Shown piece after piece: positions 47,704-58,598 of a stretch of DNA of 64,000 nucleotides. Under the pieces are notes generated by a model. That model searched no databases, had not been told where the DNA came from, and worked only from the letters and a program-made list of their open reading frames with translations. The DNA comes from Trema orientale (taxonomy: Eukaryota; Streptophyta; Magnoliopsida; Rosales; Cannabaceae), in the NCBI GenBank assembly GCA_002914845.1, contig JXTC01000244.1, forward strand, positions 367,999 to 431,998, in the 5' to 3' direction. A program made the translations under genes and the position numbers. Every line of letters starts with the position of its first letter. Within the stretch, counting starts at the first letter, position 1.

Positions 47704-48545
47704 TGTAAAATCCCATGATTTTATTAAGGGTAATTTGGTCTTTTGATCATTAAAAAAACAAATAAAATTAAAAAAATAATAAATAACTAAATCATTCGAA
47801 TTTGGGTATAAATGAAAGGATTTTCTAAAAATGAGGACTAAACGGCAATTTCAAGGACTTAAATGTAAAGATTCTTAAAGTAGGGACTTAGTTGCAACAC
47901 CAGCTGCCCATTAGGACAGAGACATGTTTACAGCTCATTTTTTTCTCCTCTCTTTCTCTCTCCCCTCACCCGATCTCTCTCTTCTCTCTCTTTGAAGACC
48001 ATTGGTAGTCACGGCAGCTTGCCATCGGAGCCTCCAGTCGTCAACATGCAGCGCCACCTCCTGACATCCAACCGGTGTCATCCCAGGAGCTCACCGCCAG
48101 AATTTCATGGCCATCAGACACCCCTACTGGCAGTGAGATGCGAAATAGACCCACAAAGATAATTTGCCACCAATGACGGTAGACCCGCAACTGGTGGCGT
48201 TCAATCCGTCTCCTCACAGGATTTGATCTGGTATATATCTTGACTGTCCATTTTACTCCTGATCAAAAATTCCCACGTTAGCTAGTTTTGAGCTATTTAG
48301 TTTCAGGTATTGGCTTTTCAATCCAGCCAATAGATCGTAAAATATACCTTATATTTGTGATGTACTCGTGAAAATATGAAGTTTGATATATATATATATA
48401 TATAGACTATGTTTGGTGACCAGCCCAAAAAATAAAATCTAGCGGCCTTAGATTAACCTCATTTTGGGTGCCACGAGATTTGATTTCAGCCCGAGCCCAA
48501 ATTAATCGAGTTATATATCTAACCTAGTTTATTTGTCTTTTTTTT
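47704..48545 (+). repeat. Truncated gypsy-type LTR
   Basis: Begins TGTAAAATCCCATGATTTTA at 47704. A TC-rich leader near 47950 and CGAGTTATATATCTAACCTAG near 48510 match the LTR at 14254. At about 48545 it passes directly into the gene 3 flank, so the rest of the LTR has been lost. Confidence 0.6.
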
Positions 48546-49205
48546 TAAGTTATACAGTTAAATTAATTGCTTTTGTAAAATGTACCTAAAAATACTCACA
48601 CATTTCAATTCATTGAACACATAAATTGTCACGCCCTACTCTCGATGACGTGTGCCACATACTTATAAATAGAGAATAATTGAACTCCAATATATACTAA
48701 TAAATCATTTGTAACCCAATAATTCTATTAAGTCTCCAGATATTAAAAATTAACTATACAAAATACATACTGTAATCTAATAAATTTATGCTGTTGACCC
48801 TTTCAGTCTTCATATTTTTTCAATAAAAATGAATAACTCTCCTCTTTCACTCGTGAACTCATATGCATCCCAATTACCTAGATAAGTTCTCTCTCAGTGA
48901 AACCCCTAACTGAAAATCTTTAATATCTGGAAGGGAAAAATAAAAATATGCTAGAAGCCCAGTAAGTAACTAATAACTTTACCTAGTTGGATCAAGTATA
49001 TATACATTTGAAAATGTTCAGGAATACTTTTTAGGATAAAATTGATTTCAGAACTTACTACTTTTTAAGATAATCAAATGAGATTATTTGGAAAATCAAT
49101 TTAACAAAAACATAAAGTATGTTTTCAAAATCTGTCATTTTAGTCTTATTCAATAATCATTAATACTTTCAAAGTACTTCTCAATAATTTTTGGCGACTA
49201 CGGTC

Positions 49206-49345
49206 ACACTTAACCTATGTAACTAGGTCCACATTTATTACACTTAACCTCTGTAGCCAGGTCCACATTAACAATATTTGACCCGTGTAGCTAAGTCCAC
49301 ATTTACTACATTTAACTCATGCAGCTAGGTCCACATTCATTACGT
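49206..49345. repeat. About 34-bp tandem repeat, four units
   Basis: TTAACCTCTGTAGCCAGGTC-like units recur with GTCCACAT at spacings of 33-34 bp, inside the solo LTR. Confidence 0.8.
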
Positions 49346-50081
49346 ACTGTCCACATATAACCTCTGCGGAATGGGCCCACATTGCATAGTCACTAAAGAG
49401 AGTTTCAAAATATATTCATGTACAATAACAGTTCGTAAACAGTTTCACTTTTCTCAACATCACTATAATCATTCTAAAATAATTTTCATATAACAATGCT
49501 CAATAATAATTTCATATACTTGATCCATATTTTGGTACAAATAGCTATCAAATAAACTCATAATACTTTCAGAATAAGTAATTGTTTCAGTAAAAAAAAA
49601 TGTTCTTTTAATAGCTAAACTCATTTTGCAAAAAGTATTTTTTTTAACCTGTAATCATATTATTTAAGAAAATACTTTGTAAACATGAGCTTATTAGAAA
49701 CAATAAAACATTAATTTTTGGATAAGAAAAATTACTAGAAAAGATCAAAGGTTACTTACCTCATTCATTTTTCCTATTTAACCAAAATAGTCAATATAAC
49801 CTCAGAAATATCTATTATCATGTTAAGAATCATGCACAATTATTAGATACTTAATAGACATATTAAATAGACTTAAAAAAATATCTTCTCCGCTTCCCAT
49901 GCACACTTAATACATTCATTACACTATCTTGCATCATTTCGACATCATAAACTCATAATAATTCTAATTAAACTCTAAAAATTATGAAACTTTGGGAACA
50001 CTTTCTACAAATAATGGAGGTCCTAAAAGTACCAAAAACATGATTGTGGGGTCTATAGATGGGCTCTACGCGCTGAACAAA

Positions 50082-50668
50082 TCGCTGCTACGTTTTGCTC
50101 TAAATGCCGAGAGTTACAAAAGTTTTCCAGATTCGAAGCGCTTACTTCAAAAGGTTATATCTCACTATTTTTAAGTATTTTTTTGGCAAATTATATACCA
50201 TTAAAAATCTTATCGAATAAGCTTTCTAATCATATTAAATATGACCCTATTGGACCTAGAATACCCCTTGAAAGCTCAGTCGCAATCTCTGCTATGTTTT
50301 ACCATCTTAGACCAAAACTCAAAAATCTATAACTTTGAATCTACATATTCAAATTACGTAATTTGGTTTTATTTTAAACTTTATAGTGAGATAAATTATT
50401 TAAAATATAAATCATCTCCAGAATAATGACTAAAAAAAATGAATGCTTAAAGAATTCTAAACCCCAGATAATAAATTAACCCCAAGAATCCCCAATTAAT
50501 GACACGATACTTGATGAGGTTGAATTTATTACCTTAAGAGTGACAATCAACCTTCTTATGCTCTTTTCTCTTTTCCCATGCTCTTAGCCGTTCTCTTCTT
50601 TTTTACCGAATGTACGAATAAAACTAGAGAGTTTATTAGACTCTTAGGATTTCTTAAAGAAGCCAAAT
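50082..50668. repeat. 587-bp duplication, unit 1
   Basis: TCGCTGCTACGTTTTGCTC to AAGAAGCCAAAT, repeated from 50670 after one N. Confidence 0.95.
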
Positions 50669-50669
50669 N

Positions 50670-51257
50670 TCGCTGCTACGTTTTGCTCTAAATGCCGAGA
50701 GTTACAAAAGTTTTCCAGATTCGAAGCGCTTACTTCAAAAGGTTATATCTCACTATTTTTAAGTCTTTTTTTGGCAAATTATATACCATTAGAAATCTTA
50801 TCGAATAAGCTTTCTAATCATATTAAATATGACCCTATTGGACCTAGAATACCCCTTGAAAGCTCAGTCGCAATCTCTACTATATTTTACCATCTTAGAC
50901 CAAAACTCAAAAATCTATAACTTTGAATCTACATATTCAAATTACGTAATTTTGGTTTTATTTTAAACTTTATAGTGAGATAAATTATTTAAAATATAAA
51001 TCATCTCCAGAATAATGACTAAAAGAAATGAATGCTTAAAGAATTCTAAACCCCAGATAATAAATTAACCCCAAAAATCTCCAATTAATGACACGATACT
51101 TGATGAGGTTGAATTTATTACCTTAAGAGTGACAATCAACCTTCTTATGCTCTTTCCTCTTTTCCCATGCTCTTAGCCGTTCTCTTATTTTTTACCGAAT
51201 GTACAAATAAAACTAGAGAGTTTATTAGACTCTTAGGATTTCTTAAAGAAGCCAAAT
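50670..51257. repeat. 588-bp duplication, unit 2
   Basis: Near-identical copy of 50082-50668 with a handful of substitutions. It is probably the second allele or an unmerged contig overlap. Confidence 0.95.
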
Positions 51258-51773
51258 ATTAAAATACTACATTAACTCCCAAAATTCTATTTAAATAAGG
51301 GCTCTTTAGTCTTTTTATTTTTATCCATATATTGTTATGTAATATAAATAAATCTATCTTTTTTTATATAGGTCGTCACATAAATACGGGGACAAAATAT
51401 ACTACTAGTCAAATGACTCAAATGATGACCAGTGGGGATTCAATATTATTATAAGAGGAATTTACAAATTTCAATATTCATAACAGAAGATTGAAAATTT
51501 TCAATATTATTACAAGAGGAACTTAGTTTATGTAGAAATTTCTCTTATATCTAAATTGTTTATAATAAAGAAAAATCCTAATCATTTGATGTAGATGAAT
51601 ATCGAAAAAAATAAAAAATTTAAAAAATTTAAAAAAAAAAAGAAAAAGAAAAAGACATTGTATTTACGTATTGATGTTTCTCATGAATATACCAAAATAG
51701 CAGCAAGCTAGGCATTCAAAAATCATTATTCTTGCAAGAATGTTTAAAGTTTGGAAGAAAAGATAGAAAATTA

Positions 51774-52659
51774 GGGGGATGTTTGGCATCATAACTAAAA
51801 AGTTGTTTTTTACTTTTAAAAATATGTTACTGTTTTCTGAGAACAAGTAAGGGTACTGGACATTGTTCTCTGAGAACAGTTTTTAAAAATAAAGTTAAAG
51901 AAAACAAAAAATTCAGAAAACAACAAAATATTATTTTCAAAGTATTTTCTTAATTTTTTTTTTTAAACTCCATTCTTTCACATGACTTTCATATACATTC
52001 TTTTGTAATTTTCTCTCTCATATCACCTTCTTTCTCATTACTTTCTCTTTCCTCATTCTCTCTTATCATTCTCTATCTCCTTATTCTCTCTCATCACTCT
52101 CTCTCTTCTCATTCTCTCTCCTCATTTTCTTTCTCCTCATTTTATCTCATCACTTTCTCTCTTCTTATTTTTTCTCATCATTTTCTATTCCTTCTTTTTT
52201 TTAATCGTATTATCTTTTCTCATTCTCTATTGCTATTTTGTCTTTTATGACTTTCTCTATCTTTATTATCTCTCATTACACATTCTTATCACTTTCTCTC
52301 TTTTGTATGTTTTCATTAGTTTTCCTCTCTTCTATTTTTCTTATCATTTTTTATTTCCTCATTCTCTTTCATTATTATCTTTTATTACATTTTCTCTTAC
52401 GACCTTCTTTCACTTTATTCCCTTACTTGAATTTGTCTCTCATCACTCTCTCTTGACTTTCTTTCTCTAAATATATTTTTTCCCCAATATGAATACTTCT
52501 TTTAATATTCATCTAATATTTTTTTCTAAAAAGTGATTTTTTAGAAAATATTTGTCAAGCACCTAGTATTTTTTGAAAATAATTAAAAACAGTTTTTGTT
52601 CTCATGTTTGAAAATATAATTTTGAGAACAAAAAACGAAAAACAGCACCAAACAATCCC
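51774..52659. mobile_element. PIF/Harbinger-like MITE with TTA target duplication
   Basis: The ends are GGGGGATGTTTGG and, inverted, GGGATTGTTTGG, flanked by TTA (51771-51773) and TTA (52660-52662). The gene 2 flank has a single TTA at the matching place (26182-26184, AAATTACCATTC), an empty site. The 886-bp interior is dominated by CTCTCTCATCA-like TC-rich text (about 52010-52460) and encodes nothing recognisable. A hAT origin is less likely given the 3-bp TTA. Confidence 0.8.
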
Positions 52660-52994
52660 TTAGCATTCATGTCCGTCTTCCGTAGGTGGGGAGGGAACCA
52701 TATATAACGAAAAAAATAATGATTGAAAAGCAAAATCCAAGGTAAACATGTGAATTAGTTATTAGTTCTAAACTAATAAAAATGACGAAAAATAGCATAT
52801 ACTCAATAAAAATAAAGGAGGACATGCGTTATTATAGCTTCATTTGTATTAAATTTACACTGCCGGCCTCTAATATTACTATATATAGGGCCTCGTACAA
52901 GTTCAACACTTATATTGCACGACCATAAATAGAACCAAAGGTCCAACTTTTAAGTCCTCCCTTACAACATACATATAACACTGCTTACTAATTA

Positions 52995-55886
52995 TCAGTA
53001 AAAGTCGATTCTGTATTTGGGTCGTTTGTCTGGGAAGAAAAGCCCCCAATTCTTCTCGTATTCAGGGCTCTTCTGATTCTCATTAAACATGCCTAACACA
53101 TACGTCTCAATAGGCCTATCTGGCCTCTTCGGAGTACCTCCCTTCTTCACATGCTGAATCAAGTTTCGATTATAAGTCCCCGCGTTGGCAAACGACGTCG
53201 CGGTCCCACCGGCCGACGGCCAACCGGACTCCGAAACCACGACTTCCAACGACTCTCCCCCGGCCTTCTCGAGAGCCGAATAAACTGCGTCCAAAATGGC
53301 ATCGAAAAGATTTTGGTACCCATGATCGCCATCTCTCACCACATCTGATTTGGATCTAAATAGAGCGTAGTCAAGAGTGATATATTTCGAGTTCCCAATG
53401 TATGCAAAATAAGGGTGCAAGTTGACTAGTAATGGAGATTCGTTTTCCACCAAGAACCTTATTAGAGGCTTGATAATTGGCTCGTATTCCGAGCTGAACG
53501 AGCCCCTAGAAGGCGGGTAGGACTCGCCGAGGACGACTCCGGTGGAGACCGCCGTCGAGACTTTGATCTGATCCACGAGGCCAGCCGAGTCGATTGCCTC
53601 CTGAATCTTTTCCATGGCGGGGACAAGGAACTGAGCGGCACGGTCCGAGGGACTGATTTGGTTTCCCGCGACGATGTATTTGAACTTAACGTCGTCGTAG
53701 TTTACGACGTTTTTTCGGACCCACGTGTCGGCTTCGGATTGGCTGGATGCAAGTCGTTTGAGGTCTTCGTTGGGAACGCCCAGCATGAGCTCAACGTCGG
53801 TTCCTCTGAGGGCTTGAAAAATGGCGTCGTTTGGAACGTAAAGTCGCATTCTCTGGATGTTGTGTTTCTTGTAAAGAGCTATGACTTCTTGCGCCGGTGG
53901 CAAGTTGTCACCCAACAATCCGTAGCCAACTCCAATTTGGGCAGCTGCATAATCCGTTTGATTAAATATTTGGATAGGAAAAGTTAGTTATAATAATTGT
54001 TGAAGTTGATTTTTGAATTGGGTCGCGAGCTATAAGGTTTTCAACCAGGATATTAGAAATGTGATTAGGTTGGGAATGATATTTTTAAAATGGCACTAAA
54101 TCTAAAATTTTGGGGCATTTGTAATTGCTTAAAGTTGTTAACGACATTTGATAAATATCACTATATATGGATAAATTTTAGTAGCATTTGCTTTATTGTT
54201 ACTAAATTTAAATGTTAATGACATTTGAAAAATAACAATAAAGGTAAGTTAGTGACATTTTTAAGTAAATGGCACAACATATTATCATTGTGACATTTTT
54301 TATACAAGTGTCACTAAATGAAATGTCATATATGAAGAAATTCTTCTCTCTCTTTCTCTCTAAAAAAAACTCTTGCCTTTGCTTTCACCAGACCAGGAGA
54401 GGGAGTGCTTAATTTGCTGATCTTCTTCTCTAACTTCTCTTCTTTCTCTTCTATCCTCCTATCTCTTTCGGGGATGAGGAGTTTTTCTTTTTTTCTTTTA
54501 CTTTTCTAATAAGTCCATATTTTGATCTGGTTGTAGTACCACTTTTGTGTGAATTTTGTATCACCTGATCTTTGATCTGTGTGGTTTTAATTTCCATTTA
54601 CTAGATCTTGAATCTCAAAATTTTTCTTTGATTTATATCTGTAATGTGGATAGGTTAATTCTCTTTTCAAGGGGCGTGGATCTCTTTTCATGTTGGAATC
54701 ATAGCCTCTACCCACTAAGAACGCAGTCTAATAACATACGAAGACAATTGTTTGCTGGTGGTCTTTATTATCTTCTTATATAAGAAAATTATGGTAACTC
54801 ACAATTTTTGTTATTATTGTGTTTGTGTTTGAAATTGTAATCCTCTGTACTTTTTTTTCTAATTACTTGGGAGGGACACAAATTTAAAGTATCTCAATTA
54901 TATATGTAACATAAGGATATTTCACATTATGAGGTAGGTACAGGATAGTGAAATCAACTAGGGATAGTATCACTTTTATAACTTGTATTTTGACACTTTG
55001 TTCAATTTATACCTTGTGTTTTGGTTATTATCAACATTGACTCTTAGATTTAAAATTTGTTACAAATTTATACCCTGACACTAAGTTAGAGCAGTTAATT
55101 TACCAAGATAATTCAATAAACTTATTCTCGGATTAGTTTTTATATATTTTATTTTTAATTTTTTAAATGACATCTTGGTAAATTAACTGCTCTAAATTGT
55201 GTTAGGGTATAAATTTATAACAGATTTCAAATATAAGGGTTAATGTTAATAATAACCAAAAATATAAGGTATAATTTGAACAAAATATCAAAATATAATA
55301 TATAAAAATAATAATATCCCAATCAGCTATCTCAATTTTCTTATCTCTTCCTTGTCTTGTAATGTACAAATAAGGTCACATCACTCTATTTTCAGCAGTT
55401 TGTTTATTTATTTATTCACTTTCCAACACAATGTTATTGTTTATTCACCATATTAGGTCTATGATGAAAGAATAATAAATAAATAAAATCTTCCTTTCAG
55501 GATCTCTAATCTTATATGGAAGCAACTCCCGAAGGCAAAATATTTTGTAAATAATAAGAAACAGCTAGTAGCTAGATAACAGACTATAAGTATAAAGAGG
55601 TGGAACGATATAATCCGGAACCCCAAACTGGAAAATTAAGCAAACCTATAGTTAAAAAGGCATATCAACCATGTAACATATATATGTAACGGTAACACGC
55701 AAACTTTGAATAATGTGTTTAGGTGTGGACACACAGATGTACTATATATATAGTTGAATATTTAAGTATATGAAGAGTGGAAGGAAAACCTGTTTTTTCT
55801 GTGCTTGCAATTAGCAGCTCAAGTAGGAGCATTATGTAAATCATCATGGAAAAGCTATTGGCAGCTGAATAGGATATTTCGGCCAT
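52995..55886 (-). CDS. GH17 beta-1,3-glucanase homologue, gene 3, catalytic acid lost
   Basis: Exon 1 is 55790-55886 (ATG at 55886, signal peptide [20 protein letters not shown] then [12 protein letters not shown]). Exon 2 is 52995-53944 (TGA at 52995), giving about 348 residues. Donor ACAG|GTTTTCC and acceptor ATGCAG|CT are canonical; the intron is 1845 bp, phase 1. The frame is open throughout and the nucleophile motif VVSESGWP is kept (about residue 271). The catalytic acid site reads AGNQ instead of AGNE (about residue 128; codon CAA at 53658-53660 against GAA in gene 2). The mature start reads IGVGYG where the family has IGVCYG. A Glu to Gln change at the GH17 acid should abolish or greatly reduce hydrolysis, so this may be a glucan-binding pseudoenzyme or a young pseudogene. 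The promoter, TATA box and intron ends match gene 2. Confidence 0.9.
53945..54960. other. Exon 2-proximal intron of gene 3
   Basis: The first 130 bp or so align with the gene 2 intron. About 54080-54840 has no counterpart in the retained parts of that intron and may be an unrecognised insertion: it has TC-rich text near 54340-54480 and several GACATTT blocks. The homology resumes near 54890. Confidence 0.5.
54961..55320. mobile_element. Mutator-like foldback MITE in the gene 3 intron
   Basis: 360 bp made almost entirely of two inverted arms of about 150 bp. The left arm begins GGGATAGTATCACTTTTATA; the right arm, inverted, begins GGGATATTATTATTTTTATA. The arms stay alignable to AGAGCAGTTAATTTACCAAG in the centre. 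The flanks are AATCAACTA (54952-54960) and AATCAGCTA (55321-55329), agreeing at 8 of 9 positions, the 9-bp size typical of Mutator-like elements. The gene 2 intron lacks it. Confidence 0.85.
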
Positions 55887-55958
55887 ATATGGTGAGAGGG
55901 GGCTTACAAAGATGCTTGCGGATTAATTTTGGCTCATTACTGCTGCCTAAAGCAGTTC

Positions 55959-55966
55959 CTTTTATA
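55959..55966 (-). promoter_or_regulatory. TATA box of glucanase gene 3
   Basis: TATAAAAG on the minus strand, about 73 bp above the ATG, in the context CTATAAAAGGAAC. Confidence 0.65.
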
Positions 55967-56049
55967 GATGAAAATTAAGAAGGTATTACAAATTCCATGC
56001 TTCCATTCATTGGAGCTTTAATTTCGTGCTTAACTTAATCATTCCAGCA

Positions 56050-56062
56050 AGTGCTTGACTCG
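56050..56062 (+). promoter_or_regulatory. Shared upstream 13-mer, gene 3 copy
   Basis: AGTGCTTGACTCG on the plus strand, about 164 bp above the ATG, in the same orientation as gene 2 and inverted relative to gene 1. Confidence 0.45.
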
Positions 56063-56336
56063 CTGTTTGTCAAAAGTGCTCCCGAGTCACCATATTTTTT
56101 AAATCTAAAAAATTTGAGTCTGTGGAAAGTTTTTCTGTTTTTGATTGGGGTACGTGGCCTTCAATATTTTTGTTATTCTGAAGGATGTTGTGTAACAACT
56201 TGTTCAACAGGAACCACGATTGAGTAGTTTTTTCTTTCTTTGTTGAGTCATGGACAACTTTTTGTCAAGGCGGCTGTCAATTTTATTTTAATCTTTTTTG
56301 TTATGATTATTTTCTGTATCAATAAAATTCTATAAC

Positions 56337-58545
56337 TGTCACGACCCGAGGTCGGGGTCAGTGGCAGAATGGGTATTTCATGATATAGAAATACCGAAAA
56401 ATATTTTTTACCAATGACTCAATTTAATTTCAAAATTTTCTCCGGGGACTCTAACCTTTCAAAACTGGCCTCAAATAAAATATTTAATTTAAAAAAAATA
56501 AAACCCCGCAATTAATGCGTCACTCATCAAACATAGACTGTAATTAAAATAAACGTTTAATAGTCATGCATCATAAATCATCTCACTCTCAAATACAGAC
56601 ATAATTAATACAAACCCAGTCCAAATCCACACTCTAGTTTATAAAGTTTAGCGAAAACCAAATTCCTACTTATTCTAAATATTTCACATGTCTTGTAGGA
56701 ATTTACCAAATATAAATAATCTAGTAATTCAGCACTGCCTCGACTCTAGTCCTTTTTGTCCAAGTCACACTGAGTACCACCTGAGGAGAAGGAGGAGGTG
56801 AGCTAAGGTCCAATACAGAAACGATTACAAGTTTTATATATACAGGAAATATACTCACTTTGAAGGTCCTGCATGGTTAGTAGTCCACTCAAAACAGTTC
56901 ATAAAATTCATGTGGAAATCATAGTCCAATAGTTCAAACATTCCAAACCATTGTAAATCATTCACCAAAACCAGTAAATATCTATTCAAGCTAAAATATA
57001 ACTATGTATGCAATCATGATGTCCGAAGTGTCCTAGTGGATCACTCGTCAGTCCGAGCCACCTAAAAAGGCGCCGCAAGTCCGATCACCCTATGTGGGCA
57101 TCATAAGTCCAAAGGCCGCGTCAGTGTGTGAGTGCATGCAAATGCTATATGAATGACAGAATAAGAATATGCACCATTTCCACAAAATCACAAAATAACC
57201 ATGCAGTAATCTTTAATCAAATAGCATTTGTTCCTCAAAACTGAGTTCTCAAATCATTTTGGATTTTCTGAAAATTTCGGCATTATAATGGCCGTTTTTT
57301 ATCAAAACCCAAAATTCCAATTTCTTGCATAAAATAGTTCAAAACAGTATAAATGACACGCCAACCAGTGTGACGTGCCTCCCAGGTAGTTTATATCTCA
57401 AATCATGTCAAAAACAGATATAAACACGATTTTTATAAATAATTTCACGAAATTTCATATTTATCAAAAATATGTAAATTTACAAATTAAATTAATTTCA
57501 GAATCAAGTAATCGAATCCCTATCTCAATTGAGCGTCCAATTAGTGTCACGAGACTACTGAGAAAGTTTGGCATCGATCGGGTGTCGTTTGGCGGTTCAG
57601 GTGTCGTTTTCCAAGCTTTAATTCCTTGATTTGAAAACTTAGTTTTCAAACGGAGCCTCAAATCATGAAACGGATGCCGCCACTGAATTCAGAACACCCA
57701 AAAACCCTAGGTTACACATATAATTTGTCCAATTTGGGTGCAGGCCTCACGACACGCAAATCGAGGCAAATCTGAGCCGTCCGATTTCGTTTTTCGGGCC
57801 CGTTTCAGAACATAGCCAATATATATATCATTTTTCACCATTTTCAACGTAGATTCCAAAAATGATATTATTTTCAAAATCTAACGGTCCGATCGAAAAG
57901 TCAACCCTAAAACTAATTTATACAAAAAATTCCAATTGAAATTAAACTCAAACGGGGCAAAATTGAGACATGAGGCACCTCCCAGCAGATTGCCCGTAAG
58001 AGACGAATCCACGGTGACCAATTTCACGGCGAACGGTGGTCAGAATCGGCTCCGGCGAGGAAGAGCAGCCGCGGCGCTTTCTGCGTTTTTCCGGCGACTG
58101 GGAGCTCCGATGGGCCTGATTCCGGCGGCAGTCGGCTCGTCCGGGAGTGATGCACCAGCGCCGGGCAGTGGCGCGAGGCAACGACGGTGGGAAGGTGGTC
58201 AACGGAGCTTCGCCGTTTTCTGGTTTGGGATTTTTCTCTCGGGGGTTTGATCGAAAAAGAAGAGAGAAATAAAGGGATTTATGGGCAAATTTTGAAACTG
58301 TAGCGCCACGTGTCAGTCTCTGGTCAATTGGGCACTGTCTTGATTTATTTGCACTTTAGTCCAATTTCTGAAAATCTCTTCAAAAATACCCTTAAATAAT
58401 TACGTTTTGACCCCAATTTTTAAAGTTTCTTTACACTTTTACCCAAATGAATCTAGACTCTTTTTCATCCAGATTCATCCATTTTTTTTTTAAAACTTGG
58501 GTCAAAAGACCATAGTACCCTTTATTAAATTTAAGGGATTTTACA
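56337..58545 (-). repeat. 3' LTR of the chromovirus (2209 bp)
   Basis: The plus strand begins TGTCACGACCCGAGGTCGG and ends AAGGGATTTTACA. The visible part matches the 5' LTR from 63371 at roughly 95 percent by eye. A GC-rich region at about 57950-58210 supplies spurious frames such as 57936-58250, which are not genes. Confidence 0.9.
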
Positions 58546-58562
58546 TCTTTCCCTCCTTAAAA
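58546..58562 (-). other. Polypurine tract
   Basis: The minus strand reads TTTTAAGGAGGGAAAGA directly before the LTR start TGTAAAATCCC, the plus-strand primer site of LTR retrotransposons. Confidence 0.8.
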
Positions 58563-58598
58563 GAATTTCGTCCTGAAATTCCAGTACAAGGTATAGAC

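Larger units (their letters stand above)
48627..51380 (-). mobile_element. Solo LTR with TAAAT target duplication
   Basis: The plus strand begins TGTCACGCCCTACTCTCG and ends TATAGGTCGTCACA. The flanks are TAAAT at 48622-48626 and TAAAT at 51381-51385, and the gene 2 flank near 25823 reads ACATAAAATAC uninterrupted. Sequence such as CCCAGTAAGTAACTAATAAC near 48960 marks it as a gypsy-type LTR in minus orientation. The apparent 2.75 kb includes a 587-bp duplication across a single N, so the true length is probably about 2.17 kb. The short frames at 49992 and 50241 are not genes. Confidence 0.8.

Noticed and set aside
57936..58250. 104-codon GC-rich frame
   Set aside because: Inside the 3' LTR of the chromovirus; the same block in other LTR copies is interrupted.
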